From contig JANUWF010003370.1 of NCBI GenBank assembly GCA_026120185.1, positions 1,166,001 to 1,230,000 of the forward strand: 64,000 nt of DNA, in the 5' to 3' direction. The notes beneath the pieces are model-generated. The model saw only the letters and a program-made list of their open reading frames with translations. It ran no database searches and had not been told where the DNA came from. This DNA comes from Voacanga thouarsii (lineage: Eukaryota; Streptophyta; Magnoliopsida; Gentianales; Apocynaceae). Positions 1-11,288 of this stretch are shown here, in pieces. The first letter of the stretch is position 1, and each line of letters opens with the position of its first letter. A program made the position numbers and the translations under genes.

Positions 1-1102
1 TCTCTTTTCTCTCTTGTTTGCTCCAAAATTCTGGCTATCTAAAGCCATTTTAGTTGACCTTCATGGCCTATATATAGAGGAATATGGTCTTCAAGTCAAA
101 GGTGTATTAAATGGCCTTAACATTTGGAAGCCCTTGATTGGTCCACTTAGCTACTTAGGTGTTCTTTGAAATATTCAAAAGTTCTATGGAATTCTTTAGA
201 AAATTCTTGCATGAATGTTCTTGTAACCATTCATAGAATCAACACTTGGTGAGTTTTCATTAGTCCATATGGTGATAAAGTGTAGAAATTCCTAGAATTC
301 TCAAGAATTAATAGATATTTCCTAATCTTGTATGGCCATGCATAATCAACCATAATTAACTTACTCGAATCAAGATTAGCTTAATTAAGCTTGGTCAAAT
401 GAGGTCAAAAAGGTGGTTCAACTTGGTCAAACTTTTCATGCTTGTGGGCCATTGTTATTTATTTCCTGTGAGCCCTCTAAATTATCTCAACTTATCACAA
501 CCAATCAAATAGAAATACTTGACCTCATTAACCAATCAAATAGAAGAACTTGTCTTCATTAACCAATCACTAGACGATACTTATTTTCATCCACCAATCA
601 TAAGAAGCCACACGTCTCATTTTCAACCATAATTTTCTATTTTCTTCAAAAATGACCAAAATCGGGTCCGTAATGGAAAAATATATTATTTCACTATCCA
701 ACTCCAAAAATTCCACTGAATCCATTGGTAACACTTAAATTCTTCAATTCCCTCTCTACTTGGTCAAATTCGCAGTCGAAGTTGCGAATGCGGTCAAAAT
801 GACCAAAATGCCCTCAATACCCCGGTTGGCACAATTTGCACCAAAACGTATGTCTCATTGCACTGATCAATTTCTCTTTCTAGAATACCCTAAAATTCTT
901 ATTTTATTAATCTTAATAGCCTTCCAAAAATTTAGGGTTCGGGTAAAACAAATCTAATAATTATATCCAGGTCCCGACAAAACTTTATTTCACCAAAGTA
1001 TTCGTCTCAATACACCAATCAACATTTGTTCTGGCCGTTAATATAAATTCTCATCCCATTACAAGTAGTAGCAAATCGGAAGTAAAAAGGTGGGGTGTTA
1101 CA
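1..1102 (-). mobile_element. 3' LTR (U3 side) of a Ty3/gypsy-like element, cut by the window edge
   Basis: The right edge ends in GGGGTGTTACA at 1102, the mirror of TGTAACACCCC, which starts the partner LTR at 3969. On the minus strand this reads as an LTR start (TG). A TATA-like stretch, TATATATAG, lies near 69-78, about 1 kb from the LTR start, as expected for the end of U3. R and U5 would then lie to the left, outside the window. No gene-like open frame was found in it. The orientation rests on the PPT and PBS on either side of the internal region. The LTR length and left end cannot be determined here. Confidence 0.6.
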
Positions 1103-2393
1103 CTTGTCCTCTTTTGGATGATTTAGGATTCCCTTACTAGGAGTCAACTTTGAGAATGTTTGATCATCAACTTGGAAGTTTTCCAATTCCTTTGTCAATA
1201 GTAATTATAAAATTAACCTACCATAGGTCTAACTTGCTCACCGAACACTATTAGCTATGTTACAAAGTCGATAGAGAATAGAACAGAAGATAGGAGGATT
1301 TCGCAACATCAAAGGAAGAATATTGATCAAGATAACATTTCAGAGTGAGAAAGGAAAATAGTGACATATTCAATTATCAAAAAGCTATTATGGTTGTAGA
1401 AAACCTGACGCTTCTACTAATTAGAAAATAACGTGCATTTATAAGGAGTAGCAGAAGATATTAAACCAAAGAATGAGCACATAGCATTAATAAGATTTTG
1501 GAAATATGAAGAACTATTATAGGAAAGATACCAATCAAGATTTATTGAATCTAAAGAATGAAGATAATCTTGAAGTAGTCGAGTCAGAGTTAAAACAAGG
1601 ATTGGGAATTTCCCCAATAAAACGTCAATAACCTCCTCCGAATACCATTAAATTCTTACTTCCCGTAACAGACTCAGGTAACCTCAAGTGACAAAACACT
1701 ACACCTTGTCGGATGTATCTTACTCTTAACCTAAGTTTCCACATGTCTTGAAAATAAAACTGTGTTCAACCAAAATTCACACCTACCAAACTAGCCAAAA
1801 GTTCTTACCCCTCATCATTACTACAGCCCATTTTAATTGTTCCAAGCCTATCACTATCTTTACCACTTATCCTTCCTCAGGCAGATGTAATGTGGTAATC
1901 TTCATTAGAATCATAGTAGAGAAGCCTTTAACCTACTTAAGTATCGTTCCACACTCATGGTTTAAGTATACATCGACTATTGTAGCCAAACAAAAATTCT
2001 TAGTATTCCCTCTACAATAACTTAAAATTCCTCACTTCTGATATTAAGCACCATATTTTCTTAGCCTCAACTTCTCTACACTCCATTCTATCTAAACAAT
2101 TTATGAAAATGCATTACTCTATCTCCATAATTAACTTAAGCTCATTATTTTAACCATGATTCCATACATTATCTTAATCCTTAAGGAACGTCCAAATTAA
2201 TTTTCTTAGCATTTTACTTTCCAACCAAAAATTTCACTTCTCGGATACAACTTTTAAATTCCCCCTCCATGTATAGAAAAGTGTGTCAATAATTTATAAT
2301 CCAATTTATGACTATCACAATTCAAGTGGTTGATACACTACATTATATACAAATGCATGGAGGTAAGATCAAAAAGCCTATTCCTTTCAAAAA

Positions 2394-2737
2394 TCAAAAT
2401 AAAGAGCTTACCATGCAATACCCATTCCTAAGTCCTCTTCGCTTGTCATAAATTCTTAGCTTCACTTGCAGTCTCGTCTTGTTTCCCCCCACTAACTGTA
2501 TTTGCGGCTTAGTAGTGGTATCTATGGTGGCAACATATTTGTTTAGGATGTCAAATTCTTCCTTAGTTTGGAAGGTTCTTAATCCTTCTGCAGGTCTCTC
2601 AGGTGCCGCCTTCTGTTCTTGTTCATATCCTTCTCACAAGTCAGCGTAGCATGTTGTATTTGTCTAAAATCTAGTCACAATAACTTATTATCATGAACAA
2701 GGCTGCTACGGACCGTGGTTCTATATTTTGGTGCCAT
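2394..2737 (-). pseudogene. Broken second ORF of the gypsy-like element
   Basis: A minus-strand ATG at 2737 opens a short peptide starting MAPKYRTTVRSS. After a frame change, about 77 open codons run from 2627 to the stop at 2394. They include charged protein-like sequence with the segments RTFQTKEEFDILNKYV and QIQLVGGNKTRLQVKLR. It lies downstream of the acidic ORF in the same orientation. No catalytic motif is visible. It could be a gag remnant or a lineage-specific ORF. The evidence is composition and frame length only. Confidence 0.25.
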
Positions 2738-3194
2738 CTTCAGTTACCACCACTCATTTTGATAAATCAATATGGAGAAGGGGTCGTGCTCTTGCGAATT
2801 CAAAGTCAATACAATGACAGATTTAAGTTTTGCCATAACAAATGCATACAATGATTTACAAAAGGAAATAGGTGCTAAAAAATTCCTTATCCAAATCCCT
2901 CAAATCATACTTTTATAGAAAATGAAATGGATGCCCTATATGATACCCTTATTTTGAATATTTAAATGTTTGCAACAAAGAAATAGGTTGTAATGAATAA
3001 ATAAAGAAATATAAGTCCGAATATCAAGTCATATTATTGATCTTCTAAAAGTTCTTTCTCCTAGCTAGTCTAGCTATCACTAGAGGAATCAAAAACAGGC
3101 TCCACTAACTAACCCCCAACGTTCTTAGAGAAGTCTATCATATGTCCACTCACAAACTTAAGAAAACTACCCTTGTTATGGGTTTCTTAGGACT

Positions 3195-3725
3195 TTATTC
3201 TACCTTCCCTTTCCCCTTCTCTCTCACTCTCCTAGTTACCTCTTGGAGTTCTTTCATAGCTATTGCAAGTCCCCTCTTTATCTCATCCATCTCCCTATCC
3301 AACCTAGCTATCTCATCCTCAAACTCCCTAGTCATATCACTTACTGATGTAGGTGTAAGCTCCCTTATGGGTGGGGTCATGGGTGCCACAACTAGCTCAT
3401 CCTCCTCATCGTCAGTGTCGAACATCTCCTCTCTTCCCTCGAGATCAATAATGTCTATATCCTTCTCTCCCTCAGCATTAGTGTCATCCATCTCTTCACT
3501 GCCTTCATCATCGATATCAGCTTCTTTCTCTCCGCTTACTCCTTGATTATCCGTACTAGGTATCTCCTCTTTACCCTTATCATCAAAAACTAGGTCAATT
3601 ACTGGTATAGGTTGATCTAGCATCTGCATATCACCAACTCTACCCTCTGGCTCATGGGCCTCAATTCCTATCTTCTCATTCTTTCTAGCTTCAGATGGCA
3701 CGGCTTTGGAAACCTCATATTGCAT
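3195..3725 (-). CDS. Acidic coiled-coil protein of the LTR element, function unknown
   Basis: An open frame of 176 aa starting at an ATG. It is very rich in Asp and Glu in the middle (residues about 45-115, with several I-D-L/E-G-x-E-E-type repeats). It ends in a heptad-like basic/acidic segment (about 130-170) compatible with a coiled coil, followed by a lysine/glycine-rich tail. It lacks a zinc knuckle, protease or RT motif. It lies about 230 bp downstream of the PBS in element orientation, where gag normally sits, so it may be a diverged or replaced gag. I do not recognise the family. The opposite strand also has a long Ser-rich open frame (3142-3546), which I take as its shadow. Confidence 0.4.
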   Translation of the reverse strand: MQYEVSKAVPSEARKNEKIGIEAHEPEGRVGDMQMLDQPIPVIDLVFDDKGKEEIPSTDNQGVSGEKEADIDDEGSEEMDDTNAEGEKDIDIIDLEGREEMFDTDDEEDELVVAPMTPPIRELTPTSVSDMTREFEDEIARLDREMDEIKRGLAIAMKELQEVTRRVREKGKGKVE

Positions 3726-3953
3726 CTCTCTATCACAGTTCTCTAACTCAAACCATCCTAACCCAGGTTCTCACTTCTAATCAAAGGAAGATGGATCTGC
3801 TATGGGAACTAGGACAGGTGTACAACACATCCTTATGGCTAATCTCACGTGACTTAAGTAAACCGTCAGAATCCTATAAACAAACTATATAGGTCGGTAC
3901 CAGATCAAAATTCTTAAAATATAAAATCTAAAAGACTATATAAGCCTAATCTA

Positions 3954-3966
3954 GGCTCTGATACCA
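3954..3966 (-). other. Primer-binding site (initiator Met tRNA)
   Basis: The reverse complement reads TGGTATCAGAGCC, the canonical complement of the plant initiator tRNA-Met 3' end. It sits 2 bp from the LTR end at 3969. It fixes the element as minus-strand, with its 5' LTR on the right. Confidence 0.8.
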
Positions 3967-3968
3967 TT

Positions 3969-4225
3969 TGTAACACCCCACTACCTACGTACCCCAAAAA
4001 GGGCGAGAATATCTCCTTGTCCATAGGACATGGAGTTTTTATAACCAGGTAAAAGAAAATTCGAAGAAATATCTAATGTTCAAAACTTATTACAACTCAA
4101 AATAATAATTATACTAGTCTTGAAAAAGTAGATAAATAAGCCAAGCTCTCCAAGTTATAAATGCAACAAATCAAACTGAGATCTTCAAGTCTCCAAGCAA
4201 CTCTCCCACTACGACGAGGCTCCAT
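3969..4225 (-). mobile_element. Truncated 5' LTR (U5 side) of the gypsy-like element
   Basis: Starts TGTAACACCCC immediately beyond the PBS and continues for roughly 250 bp until copia integrase-coding sequence begins. The rest of the LTR is missing. The copia element, or a deletion that joined the two, interrupts it here. Confidence 0.55.
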
Positions 4226-4255
4226 ATGTACAGGCTCTTAAAGCTGTGTCTCTTC

Positions 4256-5640
4256 TTATTCCACAATCAGGTCAAAAGAAGTTGTTTTCGAAGATAACTT
4301 CTCCTCCAGTTCCAACCTAATTGAACCTTTCGTGGAAGTACTTTGATCATCCTCTAAGTATCTAGCATTGGTCCTAACCAGTACCTTCTGCTCCTTAGGA
4401 TGATAAAAGTAACCACCCTTTGTCCCTTTTAGATACCCAACAAAATAGCATAATTCTGATCTTGGTTCCAACTTGTCTCTCTTGACCAGTACATAAGTTG
4501 GACAACCCTATATCCTGATATGATTCAGACTTGGCTTACGCCCAGTCCACACCTCATAGGAAGTCCTAGGTACTGATTTGGAAGGCACTAAGTTCAGAAT
4601 GTATGCCGCTGTTTCTAAGGCATATCCCCAAAAAGACACTGGAAAAGTAGCATGAGACATCATGCTTCGGATCATTTCCATCAATGTCATGTTCCTTCTC
4701 TCAACTACTCTGTTCTGCTGGGGTGTCCCCGGTGTAGAGAGTTGGGATACTATCCCCTGATGTATTATATAGTCCTTGAACTCACCAATGAGGTCCTCTC
4801 CACCACGATCCGATCATAAGATCTTGGTCAATTTACCTGTCCGACGCTCCACTTCAGCCTTAAACTTTTTGAACTTGTCAAAAAAGTTAGACTTGCATCT
4901 TATCAGGTAAATGTAACCAAACCTTGTACAATCATCCGTGAAAGTGATGAAGTACTCAAAACCTCCTCTAGCTGGTGTAGACAGGAGACCACACACATCA
5001 ATGTGAACAAGACTCAATACCTCCGTGGCTCTATCCGTCTTAGGGGCAAATGACCTTTTGGTCACCTTTCCCATCAGGCAAGACTCACACTGAGGCTAAT
5101 TTTCCAATCTCAATGAGCCCAATGGGCCATCATGGAACAACTTCTGAATCCTGGTTGAGTTGATATGACCCAACCTTAGATGCCAAAGATAAGAGTCATT
5201 GATATTGGTCTTTCTTTTCTTTGTTAAAGGTTCAAATCGAGCGTTATTTAATTGATTGTTAATAGGATTTAAGAAAAATAGATTCCCATACATGTGCCTA
5301 GTACATAAAATTTATCCATCGCTACTAATAGAAATACCAGAATGGAAAGATACAAAATATCCTTGATTTATTAGTTTTGCAACCGAAATCAAATTCTACC
5401 AAAATCCAGATACATATAAAATATATTTCAAAATCACTATTCTATTACAATCAAATACAAGATCCATCTCTCCCACTGCAAGGGCCCAAACTTATGCTCT
5501 ATTTCCCAACACGTAGTCTATGTTCGCCCTTCTGGAGTCTTCTAATCTATCTAAACCCCTGTAAGGAGTTACAAATGTGATCAATGGCTCCTGAATCAAC
5601 AATCCAAGTGGAAGTTGATCCAACCATTGATATAGACTCT
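4256..5640 (-). pseudogene. Copia protease/integrase pseudogene, RT missing
   Basis: Minus-strand segments appear in the copia order. A degraded protease region contains STWIVDSGA near 5630, then GAG-pre-integrase with LWHLRLGHIN (5096-5293). The integrase core follows, with HIDVCGLL and YFITFTDDCTRFGYIY (4814-5074), then the YALETAAYILNLVPSKS segment (4508-4690). The last part is the integrase C-terminal CYFVGYLKGTKGGYFY segment (4256-4471). The core DDE aspartates are partly visible (HIDV, TDDC). The frames are separated by stops and small shifts. RT and RNase H, which should follow, are absent, so the element was truncated here. Confidence 0.8.
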
Positions 5641-5659
5641 AGATAGAAAACATTACCTG

Positions 5660-6590
5660 TAGGGTTTTTCTTAGCTTGAAGATCTGGACACTCCTTTTTT
5701 CCAGTATCCCTTCAGTCCACACTTGAAACACTTGCCCTTGGGTTTGTCTTTGGGCTAGGTCTTGGGCTGAACTGTTGCGTTACCCTTCTTCTTCTTAAAC
5801 TTTCTGGGCTTGGGCCCAGTTCTAGAAGATGAAGCCTTGGCAATCATAGCCTTCGATTGTGGCTTCATGGCCTTCTCCGTTATATGGAGCTCCTTCATCA
5901 ACTCAGTCAAACTCATGTTCAACTTGTTCATGTTATAGTTCAACTTGAACTGAGTACAAGAACCCGGTAGAAATTCGAGAACCATGTCCACTTGGCTCTC
6001 GGGATCAATGACAGCCCCTAAGATTTCTACCTCCTCGAAAGTAGTAATCATCTTAAGCATATACTCTCTGACTGATGCTCCCTCAGCCATCTTAGTGTTA
6101 ATGATGGTTCGAAGAGCCTCCTGCCTTGCGGGCCGGTTCTTATCCGCGAACATCGTGGCTAATGATTAAGGTATGTCATACGCAGTGATCATGTGCTCAT
6201 GTTTGGACTGAAGCACGTTAGACATGGAGGCCAACATGTAACAACGAGCCATCTCATCGGCCTTTTTCCATGCCTTCTCAGTCTCACGCTCCTCGACGGT
6301 AGAACCCTCCCCGATAACATGGCAGGTTTTGTAAAGGAAATACTTATACTCTTCCGTTGTGAGTATTATGTCCAGGTTCCTTTTTTAGTCCACATAATTT
6401 GGTCCCGTTAGCTTATTCTCTCGGAGAATAATGGCCAATGGACTAAAAGAACCTCCCACCACTTCTGAAAAATCGAAAAAATAAAAGAAAAAAGATTCAG
6501 TTTGTGAAAATAAATTAAATATGTGCACTTTATCCTTATTATCAAAATTGATAATAATCAATTTGACTCTTAGGAAAACTGACATAGTTT
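5660..6590 (-). pseudogene. Copia gag pseudogene
   Basis: Reading 5' to 3' on the minus strand, the start region contains LTGPNYVD, a hallmark of plant copia gag N-termini. It is followed by a frame broken by stops and then a 132-residue open stretch at 5755-6153 (starting MFADKNRPARQEALRTII) typical of the retrotransposon capsid region. It ends in a lysine-rich tail. A zinc-knuckle-like remnant, CFKCGLKGYWKK, follows near 5690-5730. The normal CX2CX4HX4C pattern is incomplete because His and the last Cys are altered. The gene belongs to the copia fragment and is not functional. Confidence 0.75.
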
Positions 6591-8128
6591 CTTGGGAAGA
6601 TTAACAGTTTCTTAAGCTAAGTGTGTTAACCACCACAAATTAATTTCCCTTCTAGGTAATGATCTAGAAGATAACTCTATCGAGGGGATGGTCGTTTCTT
6701 CTCATTTCCTATGGACATACCTCGCACTATGACCTCCAACGAGAGGCTGGCCAATCATAGTACGTGCCCCGGGTTATTAATTACATCCTTCCATTAGATC
6801 TAGATCCTTGTAGTATCCTCATCCTATACGGGTTCACTCCCAGGGTGACGCGAGGGAACCCACGATCTCTAATAAGGATCGTGATAGAAGCCGTGGAGCC
6901 GTTGAAACCCCTCTCCCACTTAGTCTTTTAAAATAAGGATTTTCTGAAAAATATCCTTTTGAAAATTTCCATTAAGTTTTCCCTTAACTCAAAAATAAAA
7001 TGTCTAAATCCATAAAAATCTCTATGTCAAGGCTTATATCCTTTAAGAGTTTTTCCCATGGACTAATTTTGTTCAATTTAAAAACTTAATGATTTCAAAA
7101 AAATTTCAATTAAAACTTTCTAGAGACTTTGGTCTTAAGTTTATTTGACAAAACAATTTTTCTTGTGCCAAACTAAAACAAAAATGGCTTTCTATTTTAA
7201 CCTTATAAAAATATCTAAATCCAATATATTTTTTATGTCAATGATTAAATCTTTTGAGAAAATATCTAAGGATTAATTTTTGTTCAAGTTAAAATAACCA
7301 TTTAATTTGTAGAAAAAATATTTTCCTTGTCAAAAACATTCCCAAAAACTTTGGTCTTTGAGAAAACGTGTACATAGGTACCAAAAATAAATAGCATGCT
7401 AGAAAATAATAGACGTTTTCATGCTCTTCTATTTTTAAACCTAAGTGTCCAGATAATAGAATTAAACATATTAATTAATTAATTAATTGTCTTGTTTAAT
7501 CTTAAAATCCCTTACTAATATTTTTCATGCAAAAATATCCTTGAATATTGACTATTGCAAAATATTAACTTCACCTAGTATAAACAAAAAAAAAATGCAA
7601 GAAAAATTACAAGGAAAAAATCAAAAATTTCTCCTTGGTCCACTACACCCGCCACACTGGATCATACACCCATTTGCACTGTAGTCCACTGCACCCGCCG
7701 CACAAAATCAGGACCCACAAGAAACCAGCGTGCGGACCGGCCTTCCAGACCCTAGCCGGCGCCAGTTCCAACACACCAAGTCGGTGCCGGTTCCAGTCTG
7801 GACGCCTGATCCTACAGTTTTTTTTCTGCAAATTTCTTCGGCGAATTTTCCCTGTTTTTCTGCACAGCTTCCGGCTTCGATGGCTCTCTGATTTCAAACC
7901 AAATACAATGAAATCAACCAAAACCAATAATTGTCTATACCCATAAACATTGGGCTTACACGATTTGCTAAGAAAAACAGTAAATTACAAATCTCCTATA
8001 CCTCCACCCGCGAGGTTTAACAGAAAATCTATCCATACTATAAACAGCGAATGATCACAATTTTAATCACACATATTTGTCCAGTTTTATTCATATAGAT
8101 GCATCCTCTATTTTTACAAAACATTCAA
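6591..8128 (-). other. Untranslated leader of the copia fragment
   Basis: This stretch lies between the PBS and the gag start. It has no supported ORF on the minus strand. It contains a GC-rich patch (about 7650-7810) with repeated AGCCGGCGCC-like motifs that recur in the LTR, and an AT-rich part (6920-7620) that includes a short TTAA-type repeat at 7471-7488. Confidence 0.5.
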
Positions 8129-8141
8129 GGCTCTAATACCA
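8129..8141 (-). other. Primer-binding site of the copia fragment
   Basis: The reverse complement is TGGTATTAGAGCC, one mismatch from the initiator-Met tRNA complement. It sits 2 bp from the LTR edge (TGAAGGCAT) at 8144. Confidence 0.75.
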
Positions 8142-8143
8142 AT

Positions 8144-9843
8144 TGAAGGCATAGAAAACGGAAAACATAGGGCACGCAGCGGAAGCGAAGATTAAAAATT
8201 GGAAAAAAAAAAACCCCCCAAAACAGGGGATTCCCGAACAAGGCCGGGGCCAGTTCCGGCAGCCTTAGCCGGCGCCGGTTAGGCTCTATTCGGATTCCGA
8301 GGTTAAAAATTTTTACCTCTTTTCCTCGTTCTAAGAGTTGACTGGACTAGAACGTGCTCAACCGGGGTAAGTATGCTGGTGGAAGCCTCTGGTGCGATTC
8401 CTGCAAATCTCCTACTCCGTCTTTGCATGTAGGCGAACACCAATCCTTTGATCTTCCAATATATGGCCTGCCTAAATCCGTTTGGTGAACAACTATAGAC
8501 TAAGGAACTTTTTTTCTTGAAAGAGAGAGAAAGAGAGACGTCTGGCTTTTTCACAGAGAAGAAGCCGTCTCATAGAGTGTATATTCTAACCAAAACGTTG
8601 TTTCCAATCCTCTTATTTAACCTAAATAAAACCCTATGTTAAACTGGACTGGGCAATTGGACTCTTAGTTTAACCTTTTGGGCTTAATTAATTATTCTAA
8701 TTAGAACCAATCTAATGGCACAATTAATAATTAATTTTTCAGTCCAAATAAACTAGTCCAATTAATAAGCTTATATTAGTTTAGTCCCAGGTTAATCCTT
8801 AATTATTCAAACTGAGCCAAAGCCCTGAATAATTAATTAACCCACTAAACTAATTTTATTAATTCTCTCTCTATGGACCTTTATTTTATTCTAACCCAAT
8901 AATTAAATCAGGCTACTTAAATAAAATAAATTCTATTTAATTTAAAATCAATTCCTTAGCCCGTATTTAATTATGACTCACGGTCTATACTGGGGACCAA
9001 AAGACACACCGCCTTGGCTACAGGTGTAATAACTAAAATACCCCTCTATACATCGCCGTACATTTAGAGAGAAATAAGTGTACTAACACCTCTCTAAATG
9101 ACATCTACCATCCTTAGGCCTCTAGTCCAATGATCCACGACTTCCTAGATTGTTTCTGTTTTCCAATAGAGCTACCCTAAAGCAAACATCCAAGTCATGT
9201 TTCCCAGGGCCCTGGATATTTAGATCATTCAGACAACCACAAGGGACGATATAGTATAAAAACTATCTTGTACAAGTTTGTCTTAACTAACTTGTCGTAT
9301 ATACCCAACATACAAGTATATTAGCCCTACGATAAAACCTCAACTATAACATATCAAAGTATATGCTTCCAGCTTCGTCAGACCCCTAATTCATACTCAA
9401 GTCATAGAGTACTAGTCCACGCTGTAACGGTAGTAGTCTAGGTTTTTACCATATAGTATTTTTAGAAACCACTACTATAGGTCCTGTTCTACGTATTCGA
9501 AATACGCTTATGTCATGAAGTGAGTGGATTACTCACTAGTTAAAGGTAAGCCATTCCCCATTTAGAATTCACAACATAATAACCTAGACATGATGAGATT
9601 CACATTCTCATCAATCGGTTAAGAACGAATGTTTATGTGTTAAGTAACCCATGATCCATACATTACTATGAAAGACCTCTATTCACATGGACCACTTACT
9701 TAAACACAATGGGTCTTTTCCAAACGTAATTGTGCACAAATAAAATTGTAAATTCACAAACAATTTCTGAAAATAAATTATTTTATTAAAACATTCGATT
9801 TTTTACATCAGAAACCTAGTCTAAGAGGGCATACATCCCAACA
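8144..9843 (-). mobile_element. Copia 5' LTR, about 1.7 kb
   Basis: On the minus strand it starts TGTTGGGATGTATGCCC (end at 9843) and ends ATGCCTTCA next to the PBS. Part of it (about 8146-8470) is homologous to 62211-62526, which lies in the opposite orientation in this window, confirming it as a repeated LTR. It contains GC-rich inverted motifs such as GCCGGCGCCGGTT. No coding capacity is supported. Confidence 0.75.
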
Positions 9844-10165
9844 ACTTTAAGGTTATATTTGTCAAAATAATGGTTTAAGTTACATAATTCTCCATCATTG
9901 ACATGTATATATTCTTTTATTTTATTTTATTTTCCTTTTTATTCTTTTTCACTTTATTGAGTCGGTTAAACAATAAAAGAAAAGTGATTACTACGTACTT
10001 GTTCCTTGAGGATCGATACTCGTCTTAAACCCTATGCTATGCTTAATGATGAGTACGTTTGCTTATATGTGTAATTTGGAATTAACGTTTTAATTTAAAC
10101 TTGATTAGGAATGTGCTTTTTTTTATGATTTTTTATACCCAAATTCGTACACATCATTGGTTGGG
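9844..10165 (+). repeat. Terminal fragment of a gypsy-like LTR, repeated at 61.9 kb
   Basis: Starts at the copia LTR edge and runs to ACACATCA. It is closely similar, in the same orientation, to about 61905-62207, sharing GTCAAAATAATGGTTTAAG, TTGAGTCGGTTAAACAATAA and CTTGAGGATCGA. The copia LTR seems to have inserted into, or been joined to, this older LTR. Confidence 0.7.
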
Positions 10166-10224
10166 ATAGCTTTACCCTCAGTTTGGTTTTCAACCTCAGC
10201 AACTTGCTTTCCTGTTTCAGTTGG

Positions 10225-10973
10225 CTAGGTTTGACTAGATACAAGAACATAGCCAATGTTATGTAATAGAGGGATCAATGGAGCACAATTGCTTTCCCAG
10301 CAGGTTTTTAGTTTCTCAAGCATGTTCAGAGAGTTGGCTTTTTCTTCTCTTAGGAAGGATTCTTGGCTCTTCAGGCTTGTGGATTGATTTCTCACCTTCC
10401 TTGTATTATGGTACAAGTGTAAAAAGATTTCTGTTTGGCAGTCTCAACTCGAACAATAGATTTGGCTTGGGCTAGCTTTGTTTGTAGCCTAGATATCTCT
10501 GATGCGAGGCTTTTGGTTTTCTCTTTGCTTTCCTGCAAGATTTCCTTAGTGATAGACAAGTCGGCGGAAGCTTACATACTGACTAAACAATAATTCATTT
10601 TTAGAAGCAAGCTTGCTGGGCTCGCTTAGCTAATTTTTAACTTCATCCAATTTCTATTGGTGACAGCTAATGTCAAAGCTTAGTGAGGAGACTGCAAAGC
10701 CTAATATCCTATATACCTCATTCTGCAATTTGTCCCCACAATGTTCAAAAACTTGCTCTAGCTGGGAATCATATTCTTCGAGATAGCTCAGCCAGTATCT
10801 TCATTTATTGGGAAATTTGGTAAAATCCCATTGAGTGCTCTTAATGGGAAACTCTAATCTAGCGGTTTTATATAGCCAATTAGATAAGTGTTGCTAGCCA
10901 GATCTATCATGGTAGGACCCAAGATAAAAGCTTTTGTGAAGTTAGGGTAAGGAATCATTAGACGGCTATCCAT
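10225..10973 (-). pseudogene. Broken coiled-coil ORF, possible Tat-lineage antisense ORF
   Basis: A minus-strand ATG at 10973 gives MDSRLMIPYPNFTKAFILGP and further protein-like sequence. A stop follows (near 10860), then recognisable sequence in shifted frames, including EEYDSQLEQVFEHCGDKL. A long heptad-like coiled coil then contains LQESKEKTKSLASEISRLQ (about 10440-10560) and ends at 10225. It lies on the strand opposite to the LTR at 11289-12226, whose PPT is on its left side. In Tat-lineage gypsy elements an extra antisense ORF between pol and the 3' LTR is known, often coiled-coil or Transposase_28-like, and the layout here fits that. Family assignment is inference; no pol is left to confirm it. 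Confidence 0.4.
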
Positions 10974-11288
10974 GGTATTCGGGAAAGATTAGGTAGGAAG
11001 AAGAAGAAGTGCAGGTAGCTGGTGAGGGTTTGGTTGCTAAAGTAGTAAGAGTTTCTCATCTGGAGGGATGGATTTAAGCTAACTAAAATTGGGGATAATG
11101 GAATGTCATTGATTAGATCAAGGAATTTCAAATTTAAATATAATTTTGACTTGATCTAGGTTTCGAAAATTGACGAATATGATGAGGGAAGAGTCCTCAA
11201 AAAGCCCAAACTGCTAGCTTTTTCGAAAACTGAAGAGTTATTTGTCTCATTTTCTTTAACAAGATAACAAGACAAATAAGAGGGCAAG

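Larger units (their letters stand above)
1103..3968 (-). mobile_element. Internal region of a short gypsy-like (possibly non-autonomous) retrotransposon
   Basis: The region lies between the two LTR ends. On its right side, 3954-3966 is the reverse complement of TGGTATCAGAGCC, the usual initiator-Met tRNA primer-binding site. On its left side the minus strand shows a purine run (AGAGGACAAG) next to the LTR start, suitable as a polypurine tract. The internal region is only 2.87 kb, and I see no protease, RT, RNase H or integrase motif in any frame. It holds one open acidic ORF and one broken ORF. This suggests a large-deletion or non-autonomous derivative. Calling it gypsy rather than another LTR class rests on the LTR ends and PBS only. 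Confidence 0.6.
4230..9843 (-). mobile_element. Partial Ty1/copia retrotransposon (5' LTR to integrase)
   Basis: In minus orientation the order is 5' LTR (8144-9843), PBS (8129-8141), leader of about 1.5 kb, gag, protease region, GAG-pre-integrase, integrase core and the integrase C-terminal region. Sequence homology stops near 4230, before any reverse transcriptase, and no matching 3' LTR is present. About the last 40% of the element is therefore lost. All coding parts carry stops or frameshifts. Confidence 0.8.

Noticed and set aside
3142..3546. 134-codon Ser-rich plus-strand ORF
   Set aside because: It is antisense to the longer acidic coiled-coil ORF, and its Ser/Leu composition is the complement of Asp/Glu-rich codons.
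7635..7946. About 100-codon ORFs on both strands
   Set aside because: They lie in the GC-rich part of the copia leader, where stops are rare; no recognised domain.
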